In this document: positions 52,953 to 61,792 of the stretch, one piece after another
Position numbering within the stretch: position 1 is the first letter of the stretch
Layout of the letters: the number at the start of each line of letters is the position of its first letter
Origin: Candidatus Poribacteria bacterium
GTDB taxonomy: Bacteria > Poribacteria > WGA-4E > WGA-3G
Assembly (NCBI GenBank): GCA_028821605.1
Contig: JAPPFM010000007.1
Span: forward strand, 62,001 to 126,000
DNA: 64,000 nucleotides
Direction of reading: 5' to 3'
Notes under the pieces: model-generated
The model's database searches: none
Told to the model about the DNA's origin: nothing
What the model saw: the letters and a program-made list of their open reading frames with translations, nothing else
Position numbers and translations under genes: made by a program

Positions 52953-54056
52953 ATGAATCGGCAGTCAGTGTTCATAGAATTGCCGTCGGTATCGATGCAG
53001 GCAATTTATAACACAATTCAACGAATAATGGAATCAAACATTCCGTTCTTCATTACTGGTGAAACCGGTGTTGGCAAGGAAGGAATCGCGAGATACATTC
53101 ACGAAAACGGTCCACGACGGGACCAACCTTTTATAGCGATCAACTGTGGTAGATTCTCCGCGGAACTTTTGCAAAGTGAGCTCTTTGGGCATGAGGCCGG
53201 AGCGTTCACGAGCGCAATCCGACAGCGTCCGGGTGCGTTTGAGATAGCAAATGGTGGTATTCTCTTTTTAGATGAGATTCCCGAGATGTCCTTGGATGCA
53301 CAAAAGATGCTGCTTCGCGTTTTGGACACAGCGACCTTTACGCGTCTCGGTGGAAATGAAGTTTTGACGGTGGATGTCCACATTATCGCTGCGACAAATA
53401 GAGATATTGTAAAGGCTGTTGCGGAAAAAGAATTTAGGGAAGACCTTTATTATCGCCTCAAGGGCATGATGCTTCACCTCCCACCGTTACGGGAGCGTCC
53501 AGAAGATATTGCGCCGTTGGTTTCAGCTTTTATTGACGAATTCAGTTCCGAATATGGGAAAAACGTTACGGGGATTACGCGGGAGGCTCTTGCTCATCTT
53601 GAGCAGGCTGCGTGGCCCGGGAATATCCGTCAGCTGAGAAGCACTGTTCAGACGGCTGTCGCGCTCGCAACGGCTGACAGGCTTGAACCCAAGGATTTTC
53701 CAGAAATCTATCCTGAGTTCGTTGAGACGCTCATCTCTATATGGCAGGCGCTCCCACTGGAGACGCAGCATGCGATATGGGATACACTCCCACCGGAAAC
53801 CCAGCACATAATTATGCATGAACTCGCGACGCAGACTCCGAAGCCTTGGCGTAGTTTGCAGGTTCCCGGTATTCCGGGAGTCGGTGGTAAGTCGGAATTT
53901 CTCAATATAGGGAATATGAATCAAAACCAAATTCTACATGCAGTTGCCCAGCGGCGTGTTGAACAATACTCCTCGCTCCGTGAAGCGGCTGAATCGTTGG
54001 ATATTGATATCCGAACCCTACAGAAATACGCCCAGTGGGAGGAGTCAGACAATTGA
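52953..54056 (+). CDS. Sigma54-type AAA+ transcriptional regulator with GAFTSA loop
   Basis: The 367-residue protein starts almost directly with its AAA+ domain: Walker A GETGVGKE (36-43), the loop GAFTSA (83-88) in place of GAFTGA, Walker B ILFLDEIPEM and sensor RLKGMMLHLPPLRERPEDI. A linker carries the duplicated phrase PLETQHAIW / PPETQHIIM (about 268-290). The C-terminal helix-turn-helix (about 325-360) is atypical (REAAESLDIDIRTLQKY). The Gly-to-Ser change at the sigma54 contact could weaken or change that interaction. The start at 52953 follows AAGGAG. No receiver or sensory domain is present. Confidence 0.88.
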   Translation: MNRQSVFIELPSVSMQAIYNTIQRIMESNIPFFITGETGVGKEGIARYIHENGPRRDQPFIAINCGRFSAELLQSELFGHEAGAFTSAIRQRPGAFEIANGGILFLDEIPEMSLDAQKMLLRVLDTATFTRLGGNEVLTVDVHIIAATNRDIVKAVAEKEFREDLYYRLKGMMLHLPPLRERPEDIAPLVSAFIDEFSSEYGKNVTGITREALAHLEQAAWPGNIRQLRSTVQTAVALATADRLEPKDFPEIYPEFVETLISIWQALPLETQHAIWDTLPPETQHIIMHELATQTPKPWRSLQVPGIPGVGGKSEFLNIGNMNQNQILHAVAQRRVEQYSSLREAAESLDIDIRTLQKYAQWEESDN

Positions 54057-54189
54057 TATAGGCTTGAAAAGCGGACGCAGCGTTTTCAAACAGAAAATTC
54101 AGCGTATTGAATGTACGTCCGGCATTTGATGCGTAATAAATTAGTATAAGTCCGGTATAAAATGAAACGGTACAGAAACCGAAAGAGAG

Positions 54190-54233
54190 CTCCCAATGAT
54201 GAGGGATCCAAAATCTCCATCAGAGGGAGTTTT
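54190..54233 (+). terminator. Possible rho-independent terminator
   Basis: CTCCC-AA-TGATG pairs with CATCA-GA-GGGAG around a 16-base loop, followed by TTTT. It lies 134 bases after the regulator's stop. Confidence 0.5.
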
Positions 54234-54305
54234 CTACTTTTGTGGATGATTTTGAAGAACGGTATGTTTGTAGTAACCGTCCACTATGTTAAAGAAAAAA
54301 TGAGT

Positions 54306-54334
54306 TTGAATCTTTAGGCTGAATATGTTATTAT
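54306..54334 (+). promoter_or_regulatory. Sigma70 promoter of the membrane-anchored unknown
   Basis: TTGAAT (54306-54311), 17-nt spacer, TATTAT (54329-54334), followed by AGAGGAG and the ATG at 54354. Confidence 0.6.
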
Positions 54335-54353
54335 ATTATAGAGGAGTGAGCAC

Positions 54354-55199
54354 ATGAACAGGAAACGGATACTCTTTATAAGTGTCCTTGGCATTACGCT
54401 TTTATGCGCGGGGCTTTTTTATTCGTACACCCAACGCCAAGCGAACTACGCAAAAACACGAGAAATTTTCGCGCCTTTTTACGAATATTCAGGAAGATTG
54501 ACTGCGGATGAGCAAAAACGCTTTTCTGAATCCGTCGATTCCATTATGGACGTTGAACTTTCCATCGCGAAAAAATACGCACTCCCCAAGCGCGAGAGAC
54601 TTCAATTAGAAGCACACTTCACAACGTTATCTCGGAACAACCCTGAACTATTTTTTATGGGGTATGGATCTCTACCTACCGATACTGATGTCGAGCCATA
54701 TATACGATACTACAGTATCCTCGCACTCACCGCTAAAACCAAGTTAGCAGATTTGCCTGCTGATAGTAGAAAATCGATAATATATCACCTTGAGACGCTC
54801 GAAAAACGCCTAACGCAGAACAGCGTTGAGGCATATATTAAAGAGGTCAAAAGCCTCCCCTTTCGTCCGAGGCAAGACCTTCCGATGATGCGTTTCGGAG
54901 TTGGGACTGCCGGGACAAAAGGTGGAGATCAATGGGTCTTGGAAGCGGATGGTTCATTGGTATTTCCAAAAGGCGGTAGACGAGGCGTGGTTCATATCAC
55001 CGATGCTTATGAAAATGAATATACGGTTGACTTTGACACACCACCTACAGACACTGGTATGACGGAGAATACAACCGAATTGTATGCGGAGATTGATCGG
55101 ATTTTTGAACAACTTACCGATGCGGAACTCCGAAGGCTTTCAACGTTGGGCAAGACTGAACGCGCTGCAGCAATCGAAAAATTGTTCCGATCAGAATAA
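54354..55199 (+). CDS. Membrane-anchored hypothetical protein (281 aa)
   Basis: An N-terminal anchor (ILFISVLGITLLCAGLFYSY, about 5-24) precedes a helical periplasmic region (about 30-175) rich in charged residues and a beta-rich stretch with GGDQWVLEADGSLVFP (about 190-205). It ends with a helix EIDRIFEQLTDAELRRL. I do not recognise the family. AGAGGAG precedes the start. The convergent ZU5/FlgD-like gene ends 10 bases after its stop. Confidence 0.65.
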   Translation: MNRKRILFISVLGITLLCAGLFYSYTQRQANYAKTREIFAPFYEYSGRLTADEQKRFSESVDSIMDVELSIAKKYALPKRERLQLEAHFTTLSRNNPELFFMGYGSLPTDTDVEPYIRYYSILALTAKTKLADLPADSRKSIIYHLETLEKRLTQNSVEAYIKEVKSLPFRPRQDLPMMRFGVGTAGTKGGDQWVLEADGSLVFPKGGRRGVVHITDAYENEYTVDFDTPPTDTGMTENTTELYAEIDRIFEQLTDAELRRLSTLGKTERAAAIEKLFRSE

Positions 55200-55209
55200 G
55201 CGTTTATCC

Positions 55210-56277
55210 TCATTTAAAGACTACGATTAACTTCCGTTGTGCCGCGCGCTGTGAACCCATTTTTGCATGAATCACAAGGAAATAGCGTCCATTACGGACA
55301 AGGATGCCATCATCTGTCAATCCATCCCACCGTGCAATATTGGAACCGATATAGTGCGGTGCATCCGCAAATAGTCGCCGAACCCGTTTCCCACGAAGAT
55401 CGAAGATGTCCATCGTCACGAATGCTTGCGTCGCATCTGGCGCGTTAAGTTGATACGTTATTGTCAGCCGATGCCTATCCGGTGCGAGAAACACACGCGG
55501 CGAAAACGTGACGTTCTGGATCTGTAACCGCTCAGCACGCTCTAAGTCTGTAGGTGCAGGTGCCATCAAGCTATAAATCCCGAAGTGATTGATAGTAGCC
55601 GATACACTCCGTTGACTCGTATTTACATTCCCTCGCAATGGCACCCACTTTTTCGCGAACATCTCCCAAAAATAGAGTTGTGGTTTGGTATCTATCCCAA
55701 AGGAAAATATGATTTGTGCCTCCCGTTTCAGGACGAGTCGTTCAGGTGAGATTCGGATAACATGAACGAGGTGTTGGGCTGCCGGTGGCAGACCCGGCGA
55801 TGGCACAATTTCTATCCCTATTTTCTGTTCAGTTGCGAGTGCACTTTTCGGGAATGAAATCTCCACACCTGCCGGACTTTGAAGTTTTCCGCCGCTGCTA
55901 CCGATAATTTTTGAAGCAGGGACAACACTTAGTTTTACACTTTGTTCCATACCATTCACGCGACAGACAAGGTTTCCCTCACCCACGAAAACGGCTATCA
56001 GTATGGCTTGATCACCTGTTGTAATTCTGCCTAAATTCCCCACGAGAAACCATTGCGCCGAGTAGGGGCGAGGTGGCCTCGTCCGTACAATTTCATTAGA
56101 CGAGACTGCCTGAAGCCTGTATCGCTTTCCAGAAATCAGTGTATAAGGTTGTCTTACTCTTGTTTGTCCATCAAACATCTGAATTTCAAACGGGTCCGCG
56201 GCAAGGTAGGGCACGTGACATACCGTCAGCGTGATAAATATGAAATATAGCGTTATTCGGTGGAAAAGTCTTCGCAT
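55210..56277 (-). CDS. Secreted protein with ZU5-like and FlgD-type C-terminal domains
   Basis: The 355-residue protein has a signal peptide (ending near VCHVPYLAA), a bacterial Ig-like region (about 30-120), a ZU5-like module (GGKLQSPAGVEISFPKSAL, about 130-148) and a C-terminal FlgD-Ig-type domain (IFDLRGKRVRRLF, then ARWDGLTDDGILVRNGRYF, about 290-340). Such C-terminal domains attach or stabilise surface proteins. Codons at 56062-56088 contain the 27-nt GTAGGGG repeat in frame, giving the unusual RTRPPRPYS. The promoter region overlaps the divergent glgB promoter. Confidence 0.75.
   Translation of the reverse strand: MRRLFHRITLYFIFITLTVCHVPYLAADPFEIQMFDGQTRVRQPYTLISGKRYRLQAVSSNEIVRTRPPRPYSAQWFLVGNLGRITTGDQAILIAVFVGEGNLVCRVNGMEQSVKLSVVPASKIIGSSGGKLQSPAGVEISFPKSALATEQKIGIEIVPSPGLPPAAQHLVHVIRISPERLVLKREAQIIFSFGIDTKPQLYFWEMFAKKWVPLRGNVNTSQRSVSATINHFGIYSLMAPAPTDLERAERLQIQNVTFSPRVFLAPDRHRLTITYQLNAPDATQAFVTMDIFDLRGKRVRRLFADAPHYIGSNIARWDGLTDDGILVRNGRYFLVIHAKMGSQRAAQRKLIVVFK
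56062..56088. repeat. 27-nt palindromic repeat (GTAGGGG family), copy 3, inside a coding sequence
   Basis: GTAGGGGCGAGG, TGG, CCTCGTCCGTAC: two mismatches from a perfect stem. It lies in frame within the secreted protein gene and spans nine codons. Confidence 0.7.
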
Positions 56278-56302
56278 GTCCTCATAGTATCATGCATCTG
56301 GT

Positions 56303-56331
56303 TTGCATTACAAGCCGGCTTATGCTAAACT
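56303..56331 (+). promoter_or_regulatory. Sigma70 promoter of glgB, apparently leaderless
   Basis: TTGCAT (56303-56308), 17-nt spacer, TAAACT (56326-56331). Only 8 bases separate the -10 from the ATG at 56340. Confidence 0.65.
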
Positions 56332-56339
56332 GATACATT

Positions 56340-58451
56340 ATGCGAAAGCGAGACTCCACAGAAAATAAGGCTGATGGCACTGCCCTCATCGAAATCGATC
56401 CTTTGTTGAAACCATACACAACACAACTGCGTGAGCGGTTTGCGTGCTATCGGCGTTTCAAGGCAGAGATTGAGAAAACCGGTGGCGTATTAGGTGAAAT
56501 AAGCCAAGGACACCGATATTTCGGTTTCAACCGTGGTAAACACGAAGGGGAAACTGGGGTCTGGTATCGCGAATGGGCACCCGGAGCGGAAGCACTTGCC
56601 CTTATCGGCGACTTTAACGACTGGTCGCGTGCTGCCAACCTAATGTCCGTTGATGATTGGGGTGTGTGGCATCTATTCTTGCCCGATGGGGATTATGCTG
56701 ATCGCCTCACACACGAGAGCCTTGTCAAGGTGCATGTTGTATCGAGACTCGGTGGACTCGACCGGATTCCCGCTTATGTACAGCGCGTTGTTCAGAAAGA
56801 CGATGCTGATTTCACCGGACAGTATTGGGCACCCCCGCATCCGTATCAGTGGAAACATCGCACCCCCGATTTTGACATCAATACCGAGGGATTACGGATT
56901 TATGAGGCGCACGTCGGCATGGCGCAACAAGCCGAAAAAGTCGGAACCTTCGCGGAATTTACGCAGAACATCTTGCCCCGGATTGCGGATTTGGGCTATA
57001 ACGCTGTGCAACTGATGGCGGTGATGGAGCATCCCTATTATGCAAGTTTTGGGTATCAGGTCAGCAACTTCTTTGCTGTCTCAAGTCGTTTCGGAACGCC
57101 AGAGGAACTGAAAGCACTTATTGATACGGCACACGGTATGGGGCTGCTGGTTATCATGGATCTGGTGCATAGCCACGCTGTCAAAAATTTGAATGAAGGG
57201 TTGAGCAACTTTGATGGCACCGGGCATCAGTATTTCCACGCGGGCACGAAGGGTGAACATGTCGCATGGGATTCACGCTGTTTCGATTACAGTAAGTACG
57301 AAGTGCAACGCTTTCTGCTGAGTAATGTCCGGTACTGGTTGGAAACCTATCGGTTTGACGGCTTCAGATTTGACGGTGTCACGAGCATGCTCTATAGCGA
57401 CCACGGATTAGAACGGGAGTTTACCAGCTATGCGGATTACTTTGACGCTGGCGTTGAGTTGGATGCTACTGCTTACCTGATGTTAGCAAATGAGGTCGTC
57501 CATGCTGTCAATCCCGCCGCTATTTCAATTGCTGAGGATATGAGCGGTATGCCCGGTCTCGCTCGTCCGACTGAAGAGGGTGGACTCGGTTTCGATTATC
57601 GCCTCACAATGGGTATCCCGGATTACTGGATTCGGTTGTTGAAGGAGAAACAGGATGAGGCGTGGCACATCGGTGAGATTTACGGCATGCTGCGCAACCG
57701 CCGCGTGGGTGAAAAACACATCGCTTACGTTGAAAGTCACGACCAAGCAATTGTCGGCGATAAGACCCTTGCGATGCAACTCATGGACACTGAACTTTAC
57801 ACGAACATGAGTGTTTCTGCCACGAATCATCTCGTTTCTCGCGGTGTTGCGCTCCACAAGCTCATCCGTCTGCTGACGTTTAGTTTAGGTGGCGAGGGCT
57901 ACCTCAACTTTATGGGAAATGAATTTGGGCATCCTGAGTGGATTGATTTCCCACGCGCAGGAAACAATAACTCCTACTGGTATGCGCGTAGACAATGGCA
58001 TCTCGTTGACGATGAAGCACTCCGGTACCAGCATCTCAACGCCTTTGATCGTGCGATGCAACACCTTGATGCAACCTACCATCTGCTTGCTGATGCAGAC
58101 ATTCAGTTTTTATGCATTCACGAGGAGGCGAAACAGATCGTTTACGCGCGAAGTGGACTCGTCTTTACCTTCAACTTTCATCCAACTGCGTCCGCCACTG
58201 ATTGGCGTATCCCCGTGCCTGAAAAGGCAGATTACCGTCTTGTCCTCAACACCGATGATGCCGTTTATGGTGGCTATGGTGCCGTAGAGAGTGTCTATTA
58301 TCCGTGGCAAGATGTTGCGATAGAGGAGCAGGCACAGTCAATCCAACTTTACGTCCCCGCCCGAAGCGCGCTGGTGTTGGTATCTGAAAAAAATCAAATT
58401 CATAAACAGGGAATTGGGTTTAATAACTCCAGAATTAAAAACACCACATGA
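56340..58451 (+). CDS. glgB: 1,4-alpha-glucan branching enzyme (GH13)
   Basis: The 703-residue enzyme cuts alpha-1,4 glucan and rejoins it as alpha-1,6 branches. A CBM48-like N-terminal module (YREWAPGAEALALIGDFNDW, about 77-96) precedes the GH13 barrel with DLVHSHAVKN (about 274), nucleophile Asp in GFRFDGVTSM (about 345), acid Glu in SIAEDMSG (about 397) and Asp in VESHDQ (about 466). It is of the eukaryote-like type of branching enzyme. It belongs with the glycogen-synthase-like gene and glucan phosphorylase gene nearby. There is no ribosome binding site before the ATG. Confidence 0.95.
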   Translation: MRKRDSTENKADGTALIEIDPLLKPYTTQLRERFACYRRFKAEIEKTGGVLGEISQGHRYFGFNRGKHEGETGVWYREWAPGAEALALIGDFNDWSRAANLMSVDDWGVWHLFLPDGDYADRLTHESLVKVHVVSRLGGLDRIPAYVQRVVQKDDADFTGQYWAPPHPYQWKHRTPDFDINTEGLRIYEAHVGMAQQAEKVGTFAEFTQNILPRIADLGYNAVQLMAVMEHPYYASFGYQVSNFFAVSSRFGTPEELKALIDTAHGMGLLVIMDLVHSHAVKNLNEGLSNFDGTGHQYFHAGTKGEHVAWDSRCFDYSKYEVQRFLLSNVRYWLETYRFDGFRFDGVTSMLYSDHGLEREFTSYADYFDAGVELDATAYLMLANEVVHAVNPAAISIAEDMSGMPGLARPTEEGGLGFDYRLTMGIPDYWIRLLKEKQDEAWHIGEIYGMLRNRRVGEKHIAYVESHDQAIVGDKTLAMQLMDTELYTNMSVSATNHLVSRGVALHKLIRLLTFSLGGEGYLNFMGNEFGHPEWIDFPRAGNNNSYWYARRQWHLVDDEALRYQHLNAFDRAMQHLDATYHLLADADIQFLCIHEEAKQIVYARSGLVFTFNFHPTASATDWRIPVPEKADYRLVLNTDDAVYGGYGAVESVYYPWQDVAIEEQAQSIQLYVPARSALVLVSEKNQIHKQGIGFNNSRIKNTT

Positions 58452-58474
58452 CTACTTAGGAGGTACGGCATAAA

Positions 58475-58711
58475 ATGTGTAAGAAAATTGATCTTTGCAG
58501 TACAGAAATGAATGAAGTTGTTAAGGAAGTTCGCGAAATGCGGATGAAAATTTCAGAGGAATGTGGACACGATCTCAATAAATTGCTCGCTTACTACCAA
58601 AAAGTAGAAAAAGAGATGCGTAAGTCCGGTAAGTACAAATTTGCCGACCCGGAACCGTCAGTTGAGAAGCCTGCATCCACAGAATCAACTCGTGATGAAG
58701 CCGCAGATTAG
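58475..58711 (+). CDS. Small helical hypothetical protein (78 aa)
   Basis: AGGAGG precedes the ATG by about 11 nt. The product is a charged amphipathic helix (NEVVKEVREMRMKISEEC, about 13-30) followed by a Pro/Ser/Thr/Glu-rich tail. It is 23 bases downstream of glgB and likely in the same transcript, which ends at the terminator at 58842. I do not recognise a family; the helical part with repeated KE pairs suggests a coiled-coil partner. Confidence 0.7.
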   Translation: MCKKIDLCSTEMNEVVKEVREMRMKISEECGHDLNKLLAYYQKVEKEMRKSGKYKFADPEPSVEKPASTESTRDEAAD

Positions 58712-58841
58712 CAACAAACAGCGTCTATTCTCTGATAATACCTTTGCCCGAATACGTGCCGTATGGACGGTGTTTTCCTTCCGGGAAAAATAGGGACAGC
58801 CAACCGGGACCTCTACTGCAACGGTATGTCTATGTTGGGTG

Positions 58842-58869
58842 GCTAGAGCCAGACACTCTAGCTTTTTTT
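58842..58869 (+). terminator. Rho-independent terminator of the glgB transcript
   Basis: GCTAGAG, 7-base loop, CTCTAGC, then seven T. This is the clearest terminator in the window. Confidence 0.9.
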
Positions 58870-58888
58870 ATGCCTACATAGGTAATAT

Positions 58889-58910
58889 ATGCGGGATTGA
58901 AATCCCGCAT
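58889..58910 (-). terminator. Hairpin after the convergent PhyH gene
   Basis: ATGCGGGATT-GA-AATCCCGCAT, a 10-bp perfect stem directly beyond the stop of the minus-strand oxygenase gene. A run of T on the minus strand is weak. Confidence 0.5.
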
Positions 58911-58920
58911 ACGCTTGTTA

Positions 58921-59760
58921 TTATGTCGTGTTATTCTCTAACGAATACTCGCGGTTTCCACCGGGGCCACCACCGATCGCCCATGTCCCGCGGAACAGCG
59001 ATCGCCGCTTTGGTGGCATTGTTTCAATAATCTCGTGGCTCAGATTCAGTCGATGCCACTGTGCCCAGATCGAGTTGTAACAATTGAAAACCGCACACCG
59101 GGGATTGGATGGGTTTGTCCAGTCATTCGCCGCATGGACGAGACTTTCCGTGAAGATGACAACGGAACCGGGTGGGCAGCTGTAATCATCCATCATCTCG
59201 CGCATGTTCGCCTCCCACGGCGATTCACCGATATTCGGACGATACCGGTCAGGTCCACCGTAGTTGAAATGCGCTTTGTGTGAACCACTGAGGAAAGAGG
59301 TAGCACCTTGTCCCGCTTTCACCTCTTCAAGTTCCCAAACGACGCGTGTCAGCCCTGCGAAAATCTTTTCACCGGCGACCTGATACCGCATCGCATTTGC
59401 CTGCTGTGGTGGACGTACAACGTGTGGCAGACCGTTATCGCCACGTTCCGACACATTCCAACCCGGGAGTCTCACCGTCGTAAATGACCCTTCGCATCGA
59501 AATCCGTAGCAATCATCGTGTACAAACGGATCTTCGGACAAAATTTCATTTAGAACACCTACAATTGCCGGATGGTCAAGTAGCGTCTGCAGTGCGCCTT
59601 GATAACTCTGTCTGGCACCGTCATAGACCTCTGCTTTCATCTCTTCAATTTCCGGCTCTGATAGGACGGACGGTAACAGAATCCAACCGCGGAGATCGAA
59701 GAAAAACTTCTGTTCTGGTGTCATCGGTACCGGGGCACCTGTTGAAGTTTGGTTTGACAT
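58921..59760 (-). CDS. Phytanoyl-CoA dioxygenase (PhyH) family protein
   Basis: The 279-residue protein follows the PhyH fold: GWILLPSVLSEPEIEEM (about 25-41), then WELEEVKAGQGATSFLSGSHKAHF (two halves around residues 142-165) and the distal facial-triad His in ESLVHAAND (about 205). At the place of the usual HxD the sequence reads PHVVRPP, so the metal Asp is not in the standard position. It may hydroxylate a small molecule using iron and 2-oxoglutarate, or be an altered member. AAGGAG precedes the ATG. PhyH paralogues are abundant in Poribacteria. Confidence 0.82.
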   Translation of the reverse strand: MSNQTSTGAPVPMTPEQKFFFDLRGWILLPSVLSEPEIEEMKAEVYDGARQSYQGALQTLLDHPAIVGVLNEILSEDPFVHDDCYGFRCEGSFTTVRLPGWNVSERGDNGLPHVVRPPQQANAMRYQVAGEKIFAGLTRVVWELEEVKAGQGATSFLSGSHKAHFNYGGPDRYRPNIGESPWEANMREMMDDYSCPPGSVVIFTESLVHAANDWTNPSNPRCAVFNCYNSIWAQWHRLNLSHEIIETMPPKRRSLFRGTWAIGGGPGGNREYSLENNTT

Positions 59761-59772
59761 TGATATTTCTCC

Positions 59773-61524
59773 TTATAGTGCTTTTTCCAATCCGGGTAAG
59801 AAATAATCCTTAACAACGACTTCCCAACTCATCCGAGAAGCAATATCATAGCCTTCTCGAAGCATATCTTCTACATCACGAGGTTTGCGCGGCAAGCGTC
59901 CCAAGAGTTTCGCCGCGATGTCTCGGCTATTTTCCGTTTCAATCGCATTCCGTTCCGCCAAACCGATGTGAAGTACATCGTCCAACGATTTCGGCGGGAT
60001 ATGCAGTTGCGTATAGTCCGCGATAACGATATTTGGGACTTCACGATTGTCAGTGGCACGCTGAATGAAACCGCAACACCCACACACATTACTAACAACA
60101 CAGATCGCACCAAAACTGAGAGGCTCGACCTGTGCAATTCCGAAGGGCTCATAAATGGACTGCCCGAATTCCGCGTCGCTACCTTTACGGATGTCCATGA
60201 ATTCCATCTCGATTGGCATCCGTTTCCCACAAGCTGCCTGCGTCCAACCGAACTGATTGACAAAAACAACCTTAATCGCCTTAGACTGTAGATTGAAAGC
60301 AGAGACACCGTTATTCAATTCAATTTCTGCACCGACGAGATCCGGGTACCCGATTTTATGATACACGGGCCAGCCGTACGCTTCCTCCATCTCATGGATG
60401 CTTTCGTGCGGTCTGCCTGTCGCAATTTCTGTGGAAAGAATAAACAACACTGCTGTTTTATCGTTAGAAGTGAGGAGGGAATCGAGATGCATGAGTACTT
60501 GTAAATCGCGCCACAGTCCCTTACTTTTAACGAGCCGTGTCACGTGTGTAAAGACGTAATCGGGACGAAAATCCAACAGCGATTTCGCATACTTTTGGAG
60601 CAGTGCCTTTGAGGTCAGTTTTTCTTGGAGGCTCACCTCAAAAGCGGGGATGCCGTTGTAAACGAGATTAATCGGAAGGTCCTCGAACGACTTTGCCAAA
60701 AACCGGAGTTCATCTACGACAAGATCCCCCACAGCGAAAATCGTATCACAGAGGTGTGCTTTGTCGATTAACGCGTGCTTGAAATACCAAAACGGATCGT
60801 CAAACACATCGCGGATAGATTGTCCTTTTGCTTTTGCCTGCTCTAAGACGTTGTAAAAGCGAATATCGTGTCCCGGATGTCCCTCAACAATAGGACGTAT
60901 CGTCGCCACTTCATGGGCGTAAAAGACGGTACGCATGTTTGCAGCGTCTTCATTATTGTTCTTTCGTTCAATCAGGGTTTTGAGGGCAAGCGGCATCCCC
61001 ATAAATTCATGTGAGATGACGAATACCGGTGTCCTTGTCTTTTCACCGATAAGCACCTTCAGCGCGTCATACGCCGGTTCCGCAAGGCGAACATACTCTT
61101 CAAATTCCCATTCGCTCTCATACCGATTTGATTCAATGTTAAAATGCTCGTAGAGTTGCCATTTGAACTGCCCCGTCTGGGATTCATCACTGCTTGATAC
61201 ATTTACCAAGATGACATCGGTGAGCGTTGTAATTTGCTTATTTTTGTCCACAAACTGCCGTTGTCCGTAGACGAGTTCCACCTGATAGGTTTGCTCAATC
61301 TCACTGAAAGCACTTGCGTGCGGTGTATCTGTTATGCCTTCGCTTGCGCGATAAAGCACGGTGTCAAGTTCACCGAGATCAGCACCCGGAAAAAGCGGTC
61401 CGACGAGAATAGTGTGCTCGATCGCTTCGTTGTAACTGTGGGTTGTTAGCAGTCCTTCCAAAACTGCCCCGATGCCCCCCATTTTTTGGATGGCTTCGTG
61501 TGTGACGTGAACAACAATACTCAA
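59773..61524 (-). CDS. Glycogen synthase-like glycosyltransferase (GT-B fold)
   Basis: The 583-residue protein has the N-terminal VVHVTHEAIQKMGGIGAVL (about 4-22), where the GGxGxV turn corresponds to the KxGGL motif of starch and glycogen synthases. The C-terminal half holds FTHVTRLVKSKG (about 324-335) and the donor-binding EPFGIAQVEPLSFGA (about 475-489). It probably elongates alpha-1,4 glucan from a nucleotide sugar and pairs with the branching enzyme and phosphorylase genes near it. The TTG at 61524 after GAGGT is chosen; a GTG at 61554 is the alternative. Confidence 0.85.
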   Translation of the reverse strand: MSIVVHVTHEAIQKMGGIGAVLEGLLTTHSYNEAIEHTILVGPLFPGADLGELDTVLYRASEGITDTPHASAFSEIEQTYQVELVYGQRQFVDKNKQITTLTDVILVNVSSSDESQTGQFKWQLYEHFNIESNRYESEWEFEEYVRLAEPAYDALKVLIGEKTRTPVFVISHEFMGMPLALKTLIERKNNNEDAANMRTVFYAHEVATIRPIVEGHPGHDIRFYNVLEQAKAKGQSIRDVFDDPFWYFKHALIDKAHLCDTIFAVGDLVVDELRFLAKSFEDLPINLVYNGIPAFEVSLQEKLTSKALLQKYAKSLLDFRPDYVFTHVTRLVKSKGLWRDLQVLMHLDSLLTSNDKTAVLFILSTEIATGRPHESIHEMEEAYGWPVYHKIGYPDLVGAEIELNNGVSAFNLQSKAIKVVFVNQFGWTQAACGKRMPIEMEFMDIRKGSDAEFGQSIYEPFGIAQVEPLSFGAICVVSNVCGCCGFIQRATDNREVPNIVIADYTQLHIPPKSLDDVLHIGLAERNAIETENSRDIAAKLLGRLPRKPRDVEDMLREGYDIASRMSWEVVVKDYFLPGLEKAL

Positions 61525-61554
61525 ATTTTTACCTCGTTTAGCGTTTTTTAACAC

Positions 61555-61792
61555 CAGCTCGCGATAAGAATTCCGCGAGGGCTCCTCAAACAGATACCCA
61601 CAGCCCCGTAGGGGATTTTGCTTGGGTATTTCTTCAGCATTTTTTTATTGACAGTAATTGATTCTGCGCCGGATTTTGTAGCACAAACTAAAAAATTATA
61701 CTACAAAGATGGCAACCTGCATTATAGTACGGAAAATTATAGCACAATATCAGAAAAGGTGTCAAACAAGGCGGGTGTGTAAATCAGGGCAT
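61555..61792 (-). other. Promoter-rich gap before the glycogen synthase-like gene
   Basis: On the minus strand TATAAT occurs three times (61695-61700, 61721-61726, 61736-61741), none with a strong -35. A copy of TTTTGCTTGGGTATTTCT at 61617-61634 belongs to the repeat family seen at 63040 and 63366. Confidence 0.45.
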
